From Schistosoma mansoni (Eukaryota; Platyhelminthes; Trematoda; Strigeidida; Schistosomatidae), in NCBI RefSeq assembly GCF_000237925.1, contig NC_031495.1, positions 24,322,872 to 24,386,871 of the forward strand: 64,000 bases of DNA. Direction: 5' to 3'. The notes under the pieces are model-generated. The model worked only from the letters and a program-made list of their open reading frames with translations. It was not told the DNA's origin and made no database searches. Shown one piece after another: positions 1 through 13,749 of the stretch. Within the stretch, counting starts at the first letter, position 1. Every line of letters begins with the position of its first letter. The position numbers were made by a program, and so were the translations under genes.

Positions 1-1008
1 ATTCATTGTGATTTCCGCTCAACATTACTTCTGTTTTCTTTAAATCAATATGGTGATTACTCAGTGTAGTATTTGTTTTGTTTTTCAGTGTGATATTTTA
101 TTCGTTATAACATTAACGTATTAGAGTCTGATGTTTATTCAAGATACAATATTCCTTGTGTTAAATTAACATGAACTATGCTCAACATGATATGCATCAT
201 GTGACTTGTTACAACTTGAGTATTTTTCATAAATTTAATTTATTCTAATTACTAGTCGAAATGGGTGTACAATCAGTATATACTGAGTGTATTTTCGATT
301 AGGGTCGTCATATTTTGGGTTTAATAAATCTTCATTTGTACAAGTCTTGATGTTCTTACTTCGCGTCGTGGGAATTGCAGTGGTTCAACACATTTATTGA
401 AGGTATATGAACTTTAAATTTACTAACGGCTTTTTCAAGCAATATGTCTTATCCAATCTTTCTAAAGGTATAACGTAAACAATGTAATTTCATCTAGTGA
501 GAATAGTACAAGTGTTATCAGTAATTATTGTTACTTATGTACTAAGCGCCCATAAATTATGGATCTATTAAGTCCAAGATTGATTAAAGATCCGAACAAA
601 ATTATAATCTCAGAAAAGATAATCTTAAAACCTTGTTACATTGTATTGTTTATTAAATAAGTATGAAAACTATGTCCCAGCCAACAAGTGGTAATCAATT
701 TTTTATCAGACATTTTAGTAATTATGTTAGACGAATCAATAAAGCTGTCTAAAAATGTAATAGTTGGCGTTTCAATCCAAAAATTTATCGATGATACTAA
801 TTCAAGTTTATTTGTGTTTATAGTAAATAATTATAAATCAATAGAATTATTTTCCTCAAGAAATACGGACATGATAACACATTAACTGTAAAGTGTTTTA
901 ACTGTGTATAAATACAATGGTAATCATTGAGTAGTTTTTAATAGTAGGCAATGAAATCAGACATTCTATTTGTGTTTGAGGCTTTTCAATCCATTCGGAG
1001 CTATTGTT
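1..1008 (+). repeat. Left arm of a 1008-base inverted repeat
   Basis: This stretch reappears in reverse complement at 17831-18838 with the same length, so there are no net indels. In the parts compared base by base only a few substitutions were seen. The arm ends abruptly at 1008, where the flanks diverge. Its other end coincides with the window start, so the true repeat may be longer. No transposon protein is recognisable; a 65-codon frame at 688-885 is conserved only because the whole arm is. It could be two copies of an unknown non-coding transposon, a recent inverted duplication, or an assembly artefact. Confidence 0.9.
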
Positions 1009-3065
1009 GCAAAGCAGTTCGGGTTTCTCCATAACTATTATTTACTTATCACATGTCTTAATTCATGTATTGATTAAATTTTGTCTGTTGAGATTTTTTC
1101 ATATTTGGAATCATTAGTGAAATGTCTAAAAGATATCATGTGTTATATTTGATAGTTGATAGGTTAGTAGTTAACAATAAAAACTTTGTAGACTAAATTT
1201 TCCTCTGACGATGAACATCTATAAGATTTTTTAAAATAAATTTACATTATGCATATTATTTAACATACAAGAATATCAAGATCATAAATTGAAATTTTTA
1301 TTCTTGTTCATCGTTGTGATTAATTAACTCATTTAAACTGAAGTAAAAATTTATTTTGATGAGTAAATAATTCTGTTAATAAGCAGTGAACCAGTAAAAT
1401 TGTTCTGACAGGCAGAATGATTGTTAAAACACTGAATCTAAGTGAGATGCTTTAACTGATAGTTTACTCACATAGACTATCCCTAAATTCTAAATTGTCT
1501 TTTAGAAGACAGAAAGAACAACGACTAACCAGTTGATGTAATTTGTGCTTATGTGAAAATAACTATTAGAAAAGTACATCAGTAATTTGTTTTTATATTA
1601 CCCAGCTAAAATAGTATAACTATGGGATATTTGTCAGTTAGAATCAAGGGTAAGTGTAAAAGTCATACATCAAATAAATTTTTATTTATTTTTAGCCAAG
1701 TCATTTAAGCACACGTTTTGTTTTAGAAATAATAATCTATAGATTTTGGCATGTTTCACAAATAAAACTGGAAATATATTTTTCTCTTAAAAAACAAATT
1801 TTGTAATGTTTAAGTAAAATATCTTAATGTCATCTTTGTTCAATATCTAGGTAAATATCTTTCAATTTACCCTTTGATACATTTTTTATTGATCAAACAT
1901 TTTCTTATGTACATAATGCATTGAAAATTGATTTAATTGACTCAATGTCAAACAGGTGTGTTTAAAAAAACATAATACTTAAAAAGTATCTCATAGCACT
2001 GATTTGATGAAACCATTCATATGTCTGATAAATGCATGTAGGCAAGAAAAAATCGATACTGATTTTATAGATTATATTGTATTTATCGATTTATTATATA
2101 ATTTATACACTTCATTCTTATTGATTTACCATAAGTTTCCCCTAATGTATTGATTGATTTATACAATTTTCGGCATAATAGACTGAATTAAATTATTAGG
2201 CATTTTAATGAAGAATGGTTTTATAGTTTTTTCGCTTTTTACTTTTACACAACTATTTCCATCCTTTTGAAACCATCACTCGTTTTATTTTCATATATAT
2301 GACAATAGTAAATAGCCATGTATTGACCCTAATGTCATAGTAATATCCACTTGTTCATTGTCGTATGTTGTTGTTAGACTTGCAAACGAAGTAAATTTAC
2401 TAACGACTAAATAAAATGTGATACAAATGTGAATCTAATTCCATCATTATATTATTAATCTAGGTAATAACTCAATAAGAGAATTTCTCGGTGGATTAGG
2501 TTTTGTAGTCAAAAACAAATTGAGCAACCAGAAAAGAATGTGGCACAGGAATAAGTCAAAGGGAATGTAATATTTATTTCTAATTATCTTTTAAATCTCT
2601 GAACTAATATTTCCTGTGTAAATTTTATCTGAACAATGAATAAATATTCACTTTTGTTCATTGAATTAGTAACTCGATTAAGAACACTGGAGACTAACAA
2701 TATTTGCAGCATATTGAGAACAGTAGTCAAAAATATAAAATGATTTCCCTAGAAGAATATTGAATTTTCTATAGATAAGATTTTTATTGTTGAGTTATTG
2801 ATGTATATGACTGAATTAATTAGCCTCTGTGTGTATGTTCAACTTTCTGATTTGATCTTCCAAAATACTGCTTAGATTGGGTCATTGGTTAAACTGTCTA
2901 TTGTAGGAAGCAGTAGTAATTCGTATTGGTATCCAATTTTATTGATAATTATTTGGCTAGCCAATAAGAGACTGATCAATTTGCGGTCCTAAACATCAGT
3001 GGAAAGATTCAAACAAGCAAGACTAAGTGAATTCAAACTTCACCTCAAGGCACAAGCAAGTGGCT
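1009..3065. other. AT-rich stretch without recognisable genes
   Basis: No convincing coding exon, RNA gene or transposon protein was seen on either strand. The sequence is AT-rich and has frequent stops in all frames. Confidence 0.5.
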
Positions 3066-3210
3066 ATCAGGACTCCATAGCTAAGTGGATAACGCGATGG
3101 CGTTCGAAGCGAACGGTACTGGGTTCTAGTCCCAGAGTGAACATCCAGCTGGCGAGTCCCGAATAGGAGCAAACGCGCGTCCTAGATTCTACTGCTAGCC
3201 ACTATCCATC
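3066..3210 (+). repeat. SM-alpha-like SINE with decayed hammerhead ribozyme
   Basis: A tRNA-like RNA polymerase III promoter is visible: A box TAGCTAAGTGG at 3078-3088 and a B-box-like GGTTCTAGTCCC at 3122-3133. They are followed by a hammerhead-like segment at about 3143-3195. The core is damaged: CTGGCGA replaces CTGANGA, and the GAAA before helix III reads CAAA. Self-cleavage is therefore not expected. Schistosome SM-alpha repeats are known to combine such a promoter with a hammerhead ribozyme. No clean target duplication was found. Confidence 0.75.
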
Positions 3211-5589
3211 TTTGCTTATAATGATTGTTTAAAATAGTTTAGAAATCTCTGTTCAATAAGATGATGTCTAGATCGCTTTAAGATGAATTCATTTCTGATA
3301 GGATTGTTCTGTTATAAATTAAAAGAAATCTTGGAGGACAACTCATGGAGTAACCAGTTCAACTGACTGAAACTAGTGTTGTACAGTCATTATGAATTTT
3401 ATTGCTCACAAAAAATAACTATAGTAATTTGTGTAACCCAAACTTTTAATTGACATATATTTACTTCATCATAATTTCAGTTGTGGACCGATTAACTTAA
3501 AAATAATATTTTTGGTCCCAATACTTAGTAATACTACCTTAAGTCGATGAAGGTTTGTCAACTTCTCAACATTGCAAATGGCGTCCTGTCGAATCGTACC
3601 ATAGATTTTCATAGTCGAACATGAATAATCAGTGCAGTTTTTTTAGGTTTTTCTTGACGAAGAAAAATATATTCTTAGACCGAAATTTGTTTCATAGTAA
3701 ATAAAGGTTTGTTTAGGTAATTAGCTATTGATGAACAACAATTAAAATAATTTGTCATGTTAATTTATACAATAAAATATTGTCATATGATGTTACATGT
3801 GTATATAGATTTATCAGAACAAGTGCCTAATTTATTTTAAAATCAGACCTATTATCATTAATAGTTTTAAATTATGTATAATTTCATTTGTTTTCACTTT
3901 ATAATAAAATTTTCGTTCATTATTATTCAAACAATTATTACATAAATAGAATTTTGAATATATTATATAACAGATCTTATTCAAGTCAGAAAGTGTGAAT
4001 GAACAGCATACTAATTAGTAAGATTTCATTTGGTATATAATTGAGCTGGATCATTTTCCAAATGTTGTGTAAACCTCGAAATTAAGTCGCATTAGAAACT
4101 AATTTAAACAACCAACTACAAACAATTGAGAAAACTCGGAGAAGAGTTTGATTTTCAGTTAACGCTTCCTTATCAGTGACCATTCGATATCGAACACAAA
4201 ACTGAAACTACTACTCTATAATCTTCTGACGAGTATAATACACTTAGACCAGCAAAATAAATGAGTGTTTTAGATTTTGCGATATACATACACTCATTAT
4301 AAGACAATCTATTCACGATTGATTTTGTATATGCACTTACCACAATAGTGTACATTGAATATAAAAGATTGGCTGGTGACGTATTTCTCACAAGTATTTT
4401 AGGCTCTTTTGTCGTAATTGATCTAAAAGTTGAGGGAAAGATATAACTTGTGTGGTAATTATGGATATCATTACTGATGTTCGCTCTAGGACTATGGAAC
4501 TCTAAATAACCCTAATTAACTTATATTGTATACAAACGTCTTTGCTTTCATAATCCATCATCATAAAAAAATTTTATAATTTCGAATCTTTGAGTCCAAT
4601 TGCTGTGGCAGCTATGTAATTATTCTAGCTTTATTACACTCACAATTACTGCGATCATCACCATTACTAAGTATTTCCTACCTTCTTTATAAGCCTATAT
4701 ATTAAGTTTACATACATCAAGGATAATCTAAAGCGATGTAAATTTCACAATTAAAGTTAAATATGAGTATTCCAAATCGATCAATCATATTATTTAGCAA
4801 GTACACTATGTTAATAGTTGCCTATGCGTTGATGAGTATAGTAGAACATTACTACTGACTACTAACACGAAAAATATTTCTACAATAGAAACGCTGCTGC
4901 TTTATGGGACAAGAGGATCTTCATTTTCATTTTTTACCCAATTGTTCATAAGATGATCACATTCTTTTTATTTCTATTATGATCTTTCAACTAAGCAACA
5001 AAATAATAATGTGAATTATAGTGAATAATTTAAAATAATCGTTTGCATAATTTAAAATGCCGTTACTATGATTTAAATTTACAAGTAATTGAATATTTAT
5101 TCAATTTTTAAGTACATTTATTTGAGTATTTTTTATGTTATCACTTTGTTTGTACACTTGATGTTGACTGTTATCAACAAAACAGTTAATTCGTTATTAA
5201 TATCTATGTTGAGGTTGGTAGTGATATTTATTTAGATCTGAATGTATTCAAAATGTTGAATATAATACTCATTAAGACTTATTTTTCTTTGAAGAACCAA
5301 TGAAGAATAATAGTAGTTTCACATAATTCACGAGTTAATAACCTTTGTAAAGAGCCCATCTATATTAGGGCTTATCTAAATCTATCCACATTAACAGGTT
5401 TATCCTTGAGAGTAGGAATATTTAACAGTCGATTAGTCGAGCAATTGTTTCTTAGGCTTAGTTTATTTTTAAAACGTGCTGTTTTCAGTTAAAAGTTTTT
5501 TTCCAGGGTTTACATTACCAACTGATGTGTGGGCGAGAATGATAATGATTGGTTGTCTTGATGAGTCAGACATTAGACAGGATGACAGG
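3211..5589. other. AT-rich stretch without recognisable genes
   Basis: Nothing with protein-like conservation or repeat structure was recognised. Short open frames here look like chance. Confidence 0.45.
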
Positions 5590-5910
5590 TGTTATGTATA
5601 TATATATTTCCCTATCCTTATTATAGATTGACACTTATTGAGACTTATTGACTGACTGTTCTTTGTGTCGGATTTTGGTGTGAAATATATTGACGTTATA
5701 GTCAGGCTAATATTGTGTTCTTGATCTGAGTTCTGTTGAAGTCCTGTAGAATAGACACTGGGTGGGAATCTAGTGTAGATATTCGTCTAAGATAAATTAA
5801 CGTCCCACATACGTGTAAGAAGTAAAAGGACTGTTATAACCAGAACCCCCTAAAGTTATAACCAGCATCCTCTCTCTCTCTCTACGTTTATAACAATTGG
5901 CGACGGCATC
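5590..5910 (+). mobile_element. LTR remnant with adjoining primer-binding site (Gypsy type)
   Basis: The segment begins TGTTAT and ends ATAACA at 5895, the inverted termini usual for LTRs. It is followed directly by ATTGGCGACGG, which resembles the primer-binding region after the 5' LTR of the Gypsy element at 24395-27182 (ATTTGGCGACGG). A short CT run lies just before the LTR end. No coding sequence follows, so only the first LTR and a few internal bases survive. The left boundary is inferred from the TG..CA rule and could be wrong. Confidence 0.4.
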
Positions 5911-6117
5911 CTTGCGTTTATAACACCAACATATTATTAAATCAAATGATCGAATCAGTTATTGACAATCTAATATATTTTACTGATATTAGGAAAATAC
6001 ATTAAAATTTTGAAATTTTTACCGAATAAACTGAAAGACAAGTACATATCTGACTTTATTTCAATTAACTCAATTTCATATGACAAGGTATTACTGTCTA
6101 GGGATTGCTTGAAACTG

Positions 6118-6157
<40 letters not shown>

Positions 6158-7315
6158 TATAACCAAAGTTTATACAGTCTTGCTATAAACTTCATTATAT
6201 AAACCCAAGTTACAATTTTATTGAGGGGTTATGAATAATGAACTGGAATAATAATAATAGCAATAAAATTTAATGAATTGTAATTCCCTTTTCCTATTGT
6301 TAAATAAATAATGTTAAATTAACTGTATCTCCACATTTCATTTAAATACAGTTGATAAACAAAACCTTAGATAAGTATACAATACTGAAAAACAATCTCT
6401 ACCGAGTATGGACAAATGCAAGTTGATAAATTATTTCATTGATACAAATAAATATAACTATAAGAATATACATATACATATACGATTGATAAATGGACTC
6501 ATAGTGACACTGATAAAGTTTACATTGAAAGTAAATTTTATCTTTATAGGGTGTTGATATAAAAATGTAATGGTTTCTTACTAAATCATCAATATTTGTC
6601 ACATTCTTCATAATATCTACAAATAAGAAACAATTGATCGCTGGTATTAGTAGAAGTACAAAATTCAGACAAGTTAGTTCTGAATTAACCGCTTGTTAAC
6701 TAACTTTTGACAAACGGTCATATTTATATTCAACTGTTCAAGTAAATTAAAAACAACTTTGTAAATATTTTTGTCAATACGATGCTTTGTCAAAACTGCC
6801 ATTATTTGATGCAGAAATGTATACAAGAAGGAAATATAAATACGAAAAGTAGACTAATGTGGAACAATGTCCAAAAATGGTGTTAATTTTAAGACTGATA
6901 TCAGTTAGTTATTCAGTTATGTAGTGTTGAAAACTTCTGGTATTTTCAGTATCGTAGTAAGCTTCTAAAACATTAAGGAAGTTTATAATTGTAATTATCA
7001 CGTTCAATATGTACACATTGTGTTAGCCTCAGAACCTACGAGATTTGAAACTGGAAATGTATAGTTACAGCTTTGCATTGTTGAAGAATCTAAAACCAGT
7101 AATAAACAGATGTACAGTGTTTTTTCTGCTGATGTTAACTGACAATTAAAGTTGACTTTAAAAGACCAAATGTCACTCAATTAATTCAGCTTTCAAATTG
7201 TTAGCTATTATTATATTTACACTTAGCCATATATTTATTAACAAAATCGTATCATGATAGTTTATTGACTTATTTTATTTATTTAAACGCATAAATATTG
7301 GTACAAAGAAGCATC
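5911..7315. other. AT-rich stretch without recognisable genes
   Basis: Apart from a TA microsatellite at 6119-6161, no exon or transposon feature was recognised. Confidence 0.45.
6119..6161. repeat. (TA)n microsatellite
   Basis: Nearly uninterrupted TA dinucleotides with one phase slip near 6151. Confidence 0.95.
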
Positions 7316-7790
7316 AGATATATATGCGCCGCACAAATCTCATTCGATTTGTGTGAGGGCTGCGATACTGCCCAGGTGCCCAGACTGAAGCAGGTGGTTT
7401 TCTTACAGGGGCCACACCTGGAGCCTTTGACCTAAAGGTCTGGTCCACAAGGCAGTGGAGCATCGTGAGGGGATGCAGTTGCATGGTAGCCGGTGACCAA
7501 CGATTGATTCATACGTCATTTGTCCCCTCAGGATCCTGGAGCACATGTGGACTGTTGGTTTGGAATCAGGGTTTTCCAACTCCCTTAGGTGTACTTCCCA
7601 TGTCCACCAACCCGGTTAGAGCGCCGGGCATTCGCTTTTCGTCCTCTCAATTTCGTAAACAACACCGGTGTCACGAGAAGGCAGTGAGTAGGACTTCCCT
7701 GACAGAGGCTATATACGCGTGGCCACGTAAGAGCATTTCGAAAGGGAGAGCGGACTCTTTTGAGTTTAATTTTTTGCCAGTATTTACTTT
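7316..7790 (+). repeat. Dispersed LINE-associated repeat, copy 1
   Basis: This GC-richer block matches 52745-53150 over about 400 bases, with roughly 80-85% identity by eye and small indels. Both copies keep an open frame of about 100 codons in the same register, with the shared segment AVSRTSL. The block is much richer in G+C than its surroundings, like the RTE pieces elsewhere in the window. It may be the 5' untranslated or first-frame region of an RTE-type LINE. No known domain is visible. Confidence 0.6.
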
Positions 7791-8770
7791 TTTTAAAACA
7801 ACCTGATTTTAAAAATTTATTTTTAGTGTACCGGTAACAGAGTTACAGTTATTCTATATATTCTAAAATGTGGCTTTTATTTGATAATAATTTTAGTCAG
7901 TTTATAATTCAATAGTCTAAAGTCAAATGTACGTTTTTTAAAGGAATATTCTGCTAAATTGAAAAACATTAACTAAAAATAGTATCAACGATCTTCGCAA
8001 AACATTCAAAGGTAAACATTTTATTTCTGATATATTTTTAAAAAATTGAGTTAATATATCTTTCTACGTTAAACGTTTTAAATATAGATCTCAGTACGAC
8101 ACTGAGTGACTTGAATTTAAATCTCACTGGAAATATCAGTTCTGTTAAGATTTTAGATACATCTTGTCAGGCAGCACAAAATCTAGGTCCACAGTTTTAT
8201 GTGAAATGTATTGAACCACACGAATTCATAGTACATTACTACTTTTTAGCATATTTGTATTAATTAAAGCAAGTTTTTACGATTTTTAATCATAGATACC
8301 AATTATTAGAATTAAATACTCCTTAAAATTTAATTAAGAAAATGGATTTATCAAGATAAGGTAATTTGAAGTTTTTTTCACATTGGAGATCGACGCCAGT
8401 CTGTTAACCAATAAAACCCTAGAAAATACTAAACAACTTTTCTTTTGACAATTATACATAGAATTAAAACCTATATACTTCTAATCTTTTAACAGGTTGG
8501 ACTAAAATTCATTGATCAAGATTTTTGACCATTTTTCTATCATTTAATTCTATAAGTTCCCAAGAAAATTTACTTTTAATAAATAAACAGGGGATATTTG
8601 ATTTGATTAACTATGGGATTGAAAAACGTACATGTTTATACTATCAGAAAGGAAAATAGTTTTTGTTGGAATTATGGTTGACACGTGAATTTGTGGGTAA
8701 AATGTAGCGGGCAAGAGATAACAAATAAGAAGGCTTAAAAGAACTTATCAGATTACAACAACTGGTCAAT
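7791..8770. other. AT-rich stretch without recognisable genes
   Basis: No supported exon or repeat was recognised here. Confidence 0.4.
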
Positions 8771-8953
8771 CCAATAAGTATCTGAATCCAGTAGCTAAGT
8801 AGATGACGCGATGGTGTTTGAAGTGAACAGTACTGGTTTTGAGTCCCATAGTAAACATAAACTCTTGAATTCAAATACATCCAGCTGACGAGTCACGAAT
8901 AGGACAAAACGTGTGTCCTAGATTCTACTCTTAGTCACCGTTCATCTCTGCTT
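8771..8953 (+). repeat. SM-alpha-like SINE with target duplication and decayed hammerhead
   Basis: This is the second SINE of the 3066-3210 family. The A box reads TAGCTAAGTAG (8792-8802) and the B box GGTTTTGAGTCC (8835-8846). The hammerhead-like part (about 8879-8930) keeps CTGACGA, but the GAAA of the core is AAAA, so it is probably inactive. The insert is flanked by the 13-base direct repeat ACAACTGGTCAAT (8758-8770 and 8954-8966). That indicates LINE-style target-primed insertion. Confidence 0.8.
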
Positions 8954-8966
8954 ACAACTGGTCAAT

Positions 8967-11839
8967 ACAGTCTGGATATATTACCACAAGAACTGTGAGG
9001 TAAAATTATTTTGTTGAAGCTTATTATTTTTTACAGAGATGTTCTACAACATTCAACACTTAGATAAATATAAAAACAGAGTTCAGTTACTACCAAAACA
9101 ATTGGCAGTTTGTTTCGTGGGGACAGATATCTTTTACCTTCATTAATCAAAATCCTTTCAGAAGACATCAAGAAAGGTTTATGTTACTGTGAATCAACTT
9201 TTTGAAAAAATCATACTGTTATTCGTTTCTGTTTTGAAAACAGAATGAATGAACATCAAAAAGAAACATAATGTTGTAGAAATATATATTTACTGATTTA
9301 TTTTACTTCTGAAAGCGGTGTACACTTGATTTTATGTTGCAAACATATGAATAAGGATCAATATAAAACTTTAGTAGTTATTTTCTAGTGATCTGGTTAG
9401 TACATTTGTAGGGTGTGTTTATCAAATGGTTATTTTATGACATTTGCATACAATGATATAGAAGACAATCATGTAAGAAGCCATGTTATTTGATATTATG
9501 TTGTCCACTAAATCTTATATCATCTTCATTCTAATTTAGTCTTCACTGTCAAAATACCTAGGATTATTTTTATTTGATTCTATTTTTCTACTTTGTAACA
9601 TAATCACTTCAGCGGTTCACATTTTTCTAACTTAAGCTGGTTACTAATTTCTAATCAACTCCTATATATTTCACGACGATATTTTACCCAATGCGGTGTT
9701 GCTCGCTCAAACAACTACTTATAAAGTTGTCTTCGACTTAAATTTATTCTCTTTAAGTAACCTATCAACAGTTGTTTCTCTGTTTTCTCTTTCTACTCCC
9801 TCTTCTCTTACCGCTGCTTCTAAAGCTACAAAAGCCAGCCATAATTTGTTCATTAAAAATATCTCTCCGCTAGTTTTCTACTCGTATTAAGTGAAAATGG
9901 TCATAGGAATAGTGGAATACCTCTAGATAAATGATCACAAATGAAAAGTAACAGTACAGTGCTGGAGAGTATCTCTGCCGTTTATGCCGTTTTACATTTT
10001 TGTGAATATTGTTAGCTATTATTATCTCTACTACTGGATTATTAGAACAATAGTAATATCAGCACCATGTGAACTTAGGAGACTTAGTGCACTATAAGAA
10101 GTGTTTCAGAAGATGCTGAATGGAATAGATAAAGATAAAGTGTAAGATGTGCCTAAAGGTGTGTGGTATGTAGCTAGCATTATTAGTTCGGTTAGGAATG
10201 AGTTGACTTCAGTGTTCAGAAATGTGAACAGAGTCCCTTTTTCACGTGATGTTCGAAATTCTTCTGTTTTATTACAATAGCTTCCTAACCCTATGGGACT
10301 CATTATCTTCCACATGTTGATGAACTGCATCAGACCTCATATAAAATAAAAAAATCTTCAATATGTCTGATTCATAACATTGACTAATTTCATTAAAACT
10401 TAAGTAAGTCCTATAATACACTAGATTCTGAAATATAATATTCATGAAGTTCGGATATCTTTTTAGTGAAAAACGTAGCCAGTTTTTCTAACGTCCTGGT
10501 TCTGATTAGTTTGAAGTAAAAACTTCTTCTTATATATTGTGCTCTTTAAAAGAGTTTATGCTATATAGTAGTGTCTTCTTGAAGCAAATTATCACAAATG
10601 AAAAAAATCACATATAATCAATATGTAAGCACATTCTGCGTGTACACTGTTTCCTTTTTACTTCTAAGGAAATAAGCTTTAAATAAACATGTTTTATAAC
10701 ACATTATGAAAACAAATATATGTTATCTATATGAACACATCAAAAAAATTCATTACCAAAAGGTGTTGATAAACCAAAAATAGAATAATTGACTTTATAT
10801 CTTATTATCTGTACTTTGTTTTATACATAATAATGAAGTTATGTCAGTCTATAAAAATATTGATTAATTAATATGAATCATAAACCGACATGAAAAGAAA
10901 GTGATGAGTAAATTTTCCAGGGAGACTAAAATTACTCTTTGAAAAATAACGTTTTCCTTGTTTATGTGACTCTAATACCAAGTGCAAATTTATGTACTCG
11001 AATTTAAAGCACACCATTTATATGAGAGTTAATCATAGCAACCGGAGTTCGAAATCGTGAAGTATCGATTAAAACGTGAATATCTGAGCCACCAAGTTAC
11101 CACCATCACTCTTAGTATACATACATCTGATAATAGGCGGCTGAAAATAAGCGGAGGGAAACCATAGACATAGGTTTTGTGCTAGTTGATTCTTGTCAGC
11201 AAGACACAATCATAATAATAATAATTATTATTGTTGGCTTTATTCAGCATTATATTTTTGGTGCAATATAGAATTCTTAACAAAAGGTGTTTCAACAAAT
11301 TTCTTTTGCAAAGCAAAAAATAAAGCAAACCGTCGACTGCATACGTATATGAATAAATTATGTAAATGAACTACCTAAAAGTAAATAAAATGTATTTTTA
11401 GAGAGATTTGAATCTATACAACATTTTAATGAGAAAAATGTTAAATAATACAAGTTGTCGATCCGGTCAGCTCTAACAATCTGCTCGTCACATCGTACAG
11501 TTGCTAGATAAGATATTGTAGAGCTTTTATATCTTTGCTTGCGTGCATGTATCCTGATGTATTGGCATCTCATTCTACGAGAAGATACACAAGAAGAAAA
11601 ATATGAATGAAGTAGATGGTTATCATCTGAGAAGACAAGACCTAACAAGAATTTGTAAGATGTCTATCCACAACAATAATTAAAATGACCTTAAAAGACT
11701 CACCACACACCCTGCTAACTGCTTTCAGCAATCTCCGCAATACGGTAAAGTCTTTTCTGAAAACACGCGGAAGAATAATGAAGATCAGTAAAGAGTGATA
11801 AGTAACATGCAAGAACTGACAGATCGTAAAACTAGCAGT
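8967..11839. other. AT-rich stretch without recognisable genes
   Basis: No supported coding exon was found. An open frame at 9696-9890 and several small frames on both strands show no recognisable family. Confidence 0.4.
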
Positions 11840-13560
11840 GATATCTGCTAGGACGGTAAACCATAAGGTTAGGGAGAAACAATGAATCTCACCAGCATCT
11901 ACAGCACTGATAGATGCTCGAAAACTCATCCCATCTGGCTCCGAACATAACGAAGAGCGGTGTTAGCTAATGCGCAGGCTAATAAAAAGCCTACGCAATG
12001 ATCGCGAACAGCAGTGGGTAGTGAAAGCAAGAGAGATGGAAAAGGCAGCGGCAATAGGTAACAGCAGACAACTATTCAGACTAGTTAAAGAAATCGGTAT
12101 TAGGAACCCAACTATTAGCGAAACTGTCTTGGAAAAAGATGGACGTATCATTCATTCTCAATCCAGGAGATTGGATCGATGGGCAGAACACTTTAGGGAT
12201 CAGTTCAACTGGTCTTCAGCCACACTTCAGTTTTTCAAGACCCACAGCCGACCTGAATGGCAAGTTAATGTAAGTCCTCCAACTCTTTACGAGGTTGAAA
12301 AGCTACGGGAAATCTGAAGCGAGGGAGAGCAGCAGGCTCCGACAAGTTTACCTCTGAGATTTTTAAGGATGGAGGTCCAGTATTAGCAGCGATATTGACT
12401 AGGGTCTTAGGTAGAATCTGGGAACTAGACGTAATTCCGTCTGACTGGTCCCAATCACTGATTGTGCCAGTCTATGAGAAAGGACAAAAGTCCTCTTGTG
12501 ACAATCACAGAAGAATCAGTTTGACTAATATAGTGTCCAAAAAATATTAGCTTCAATAATACTTCGATGCCTAACCAAAGCCCGTGAAGAGCAGACTAGA
12601 GAAAACCAGGCTGATTTCCGACCTGGACATGGTTGTATAGACCAGATATTCATACCATGTCAGGTCCTAGAACATAGACACACATTCAGACGCCCCACAA
12701 TAGTAGTATTTCTCGACCCTAAGAAGGCATTAGACTCCGTTGATCGTGAGGTTCTATGGCAGTGTTTGTCACTGAAAGGAGTACCAAAGAAGTACATTAA
12801 CCTTATAAAGGCTCTCTACTCGAACACAACTTGTCGAGTTAGAGCTTATGGCGAACCGTCATCAGAATTGATTACCTCGAGTGGTGTTCGTCAGGGCTGT
12901 CCACTCTACCCATTCTTGTTTAACTTTGTCGTTGACATACTTTTAGAGATAACACTTTCATCATCTAAATCTCCAGGAGTTGAACTTTTACCGGGAGGCT
13001 CACTTGTTGACTTAGAATACGCCGATGATGTAGTTCTACTTGGTGAAAATGCATAGTCTTCTGACCACTATAAGCAACAATGCAGCCATGTTCGGGATGC
13101 GATTCTCCCCCTTGAAATGCAAAATGTTACTTCAGGATTGGATTGCATCGACACCTGAACTAATGATAGAGAGTGAAGTAGTTGAGCATGTCGACCGCTT
13201 CACTTATCTTGGGAGTCTCATCAGCCCTTGTGTTCTGGTGTGTGACGAGATCACAGCACAAAACAGAAGGCTCGTCTAGCTTTTGCCAACTTGGGTCATT
13301 TATGGAGTAGGAGGGATATCTGTCTACCAACCAGAGGATGGATTTACTGCACAACAGTTCGTTCCGCCTACTTTATGGCAGTGAAACATGGTCGGCAAGA
13401 GTAGAGGATATTCGTAGGCTACTGATATTAGATCATAGGTGTCTTCGAAGCATTGCTCGTATATCCTGGGACCACCGAGTAAGTAATGTAGTTTTTACGA
13501 AACGGGTACTAGGTAAGGATGGCAAATCGATTGATAAGGTAGTGAAACTTTGGAATTACT
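11840..13560 (+). mobile_element. RTE-like LINE fragment, decayed reverse transcriptase
   Basis: Translations in shifting frames (11970-12317, 12766-13056, 13040-13279, 13338-13560) align with the better-preserved reverse transcriptase at 47916-49946. Recognisable parts are a SLRNDREQ linker, the SGVRQGC motif and a LEYADDVVLLGE catalytic box near 13012-13045. At least three frameshifts and several stops break it, and the 3' end stops inside the C-terminal region. The endonuclease is missing on the 5' side. It is a dead, truncated copy of the same RTE family. Confidence 0.85.
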
Positions 13561-13749
13561 ACTTATCCTCTTACTACCTCTATCCCTATGGGGTTTGGAT
13601 TGACAATTGTATCTCTGTGTTAATGTGGTAAGGCAACTCGAACTGATGTACGTACGTACGAATTTCTACGTTATGGCTGACTGTCGGAGAGTAAAAGGCA
13701 TAAGTATAGTTTAGAAATGCGCATTGAAAGTACATCTTACTTTTTTCCA

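Noticed and set aside
688-885. 65-codon frame duplicated at 17954-18151
   Set aside because: The frame is conserved only because the whole 1008-base repeat is; it has no family resemblance and no coding signature.
3066-3210. A genuine tRNA gene
   Set aside because: A and B boxes are tRNA-like, but no cloverleaf closes and a hammerhead segment follows, so it is a SINE.
9696-9890. 64-codon frame, Ser/Thr-rich
   Set aside because: No splice signals, no homologous repeat in the window and no recognisable motif.
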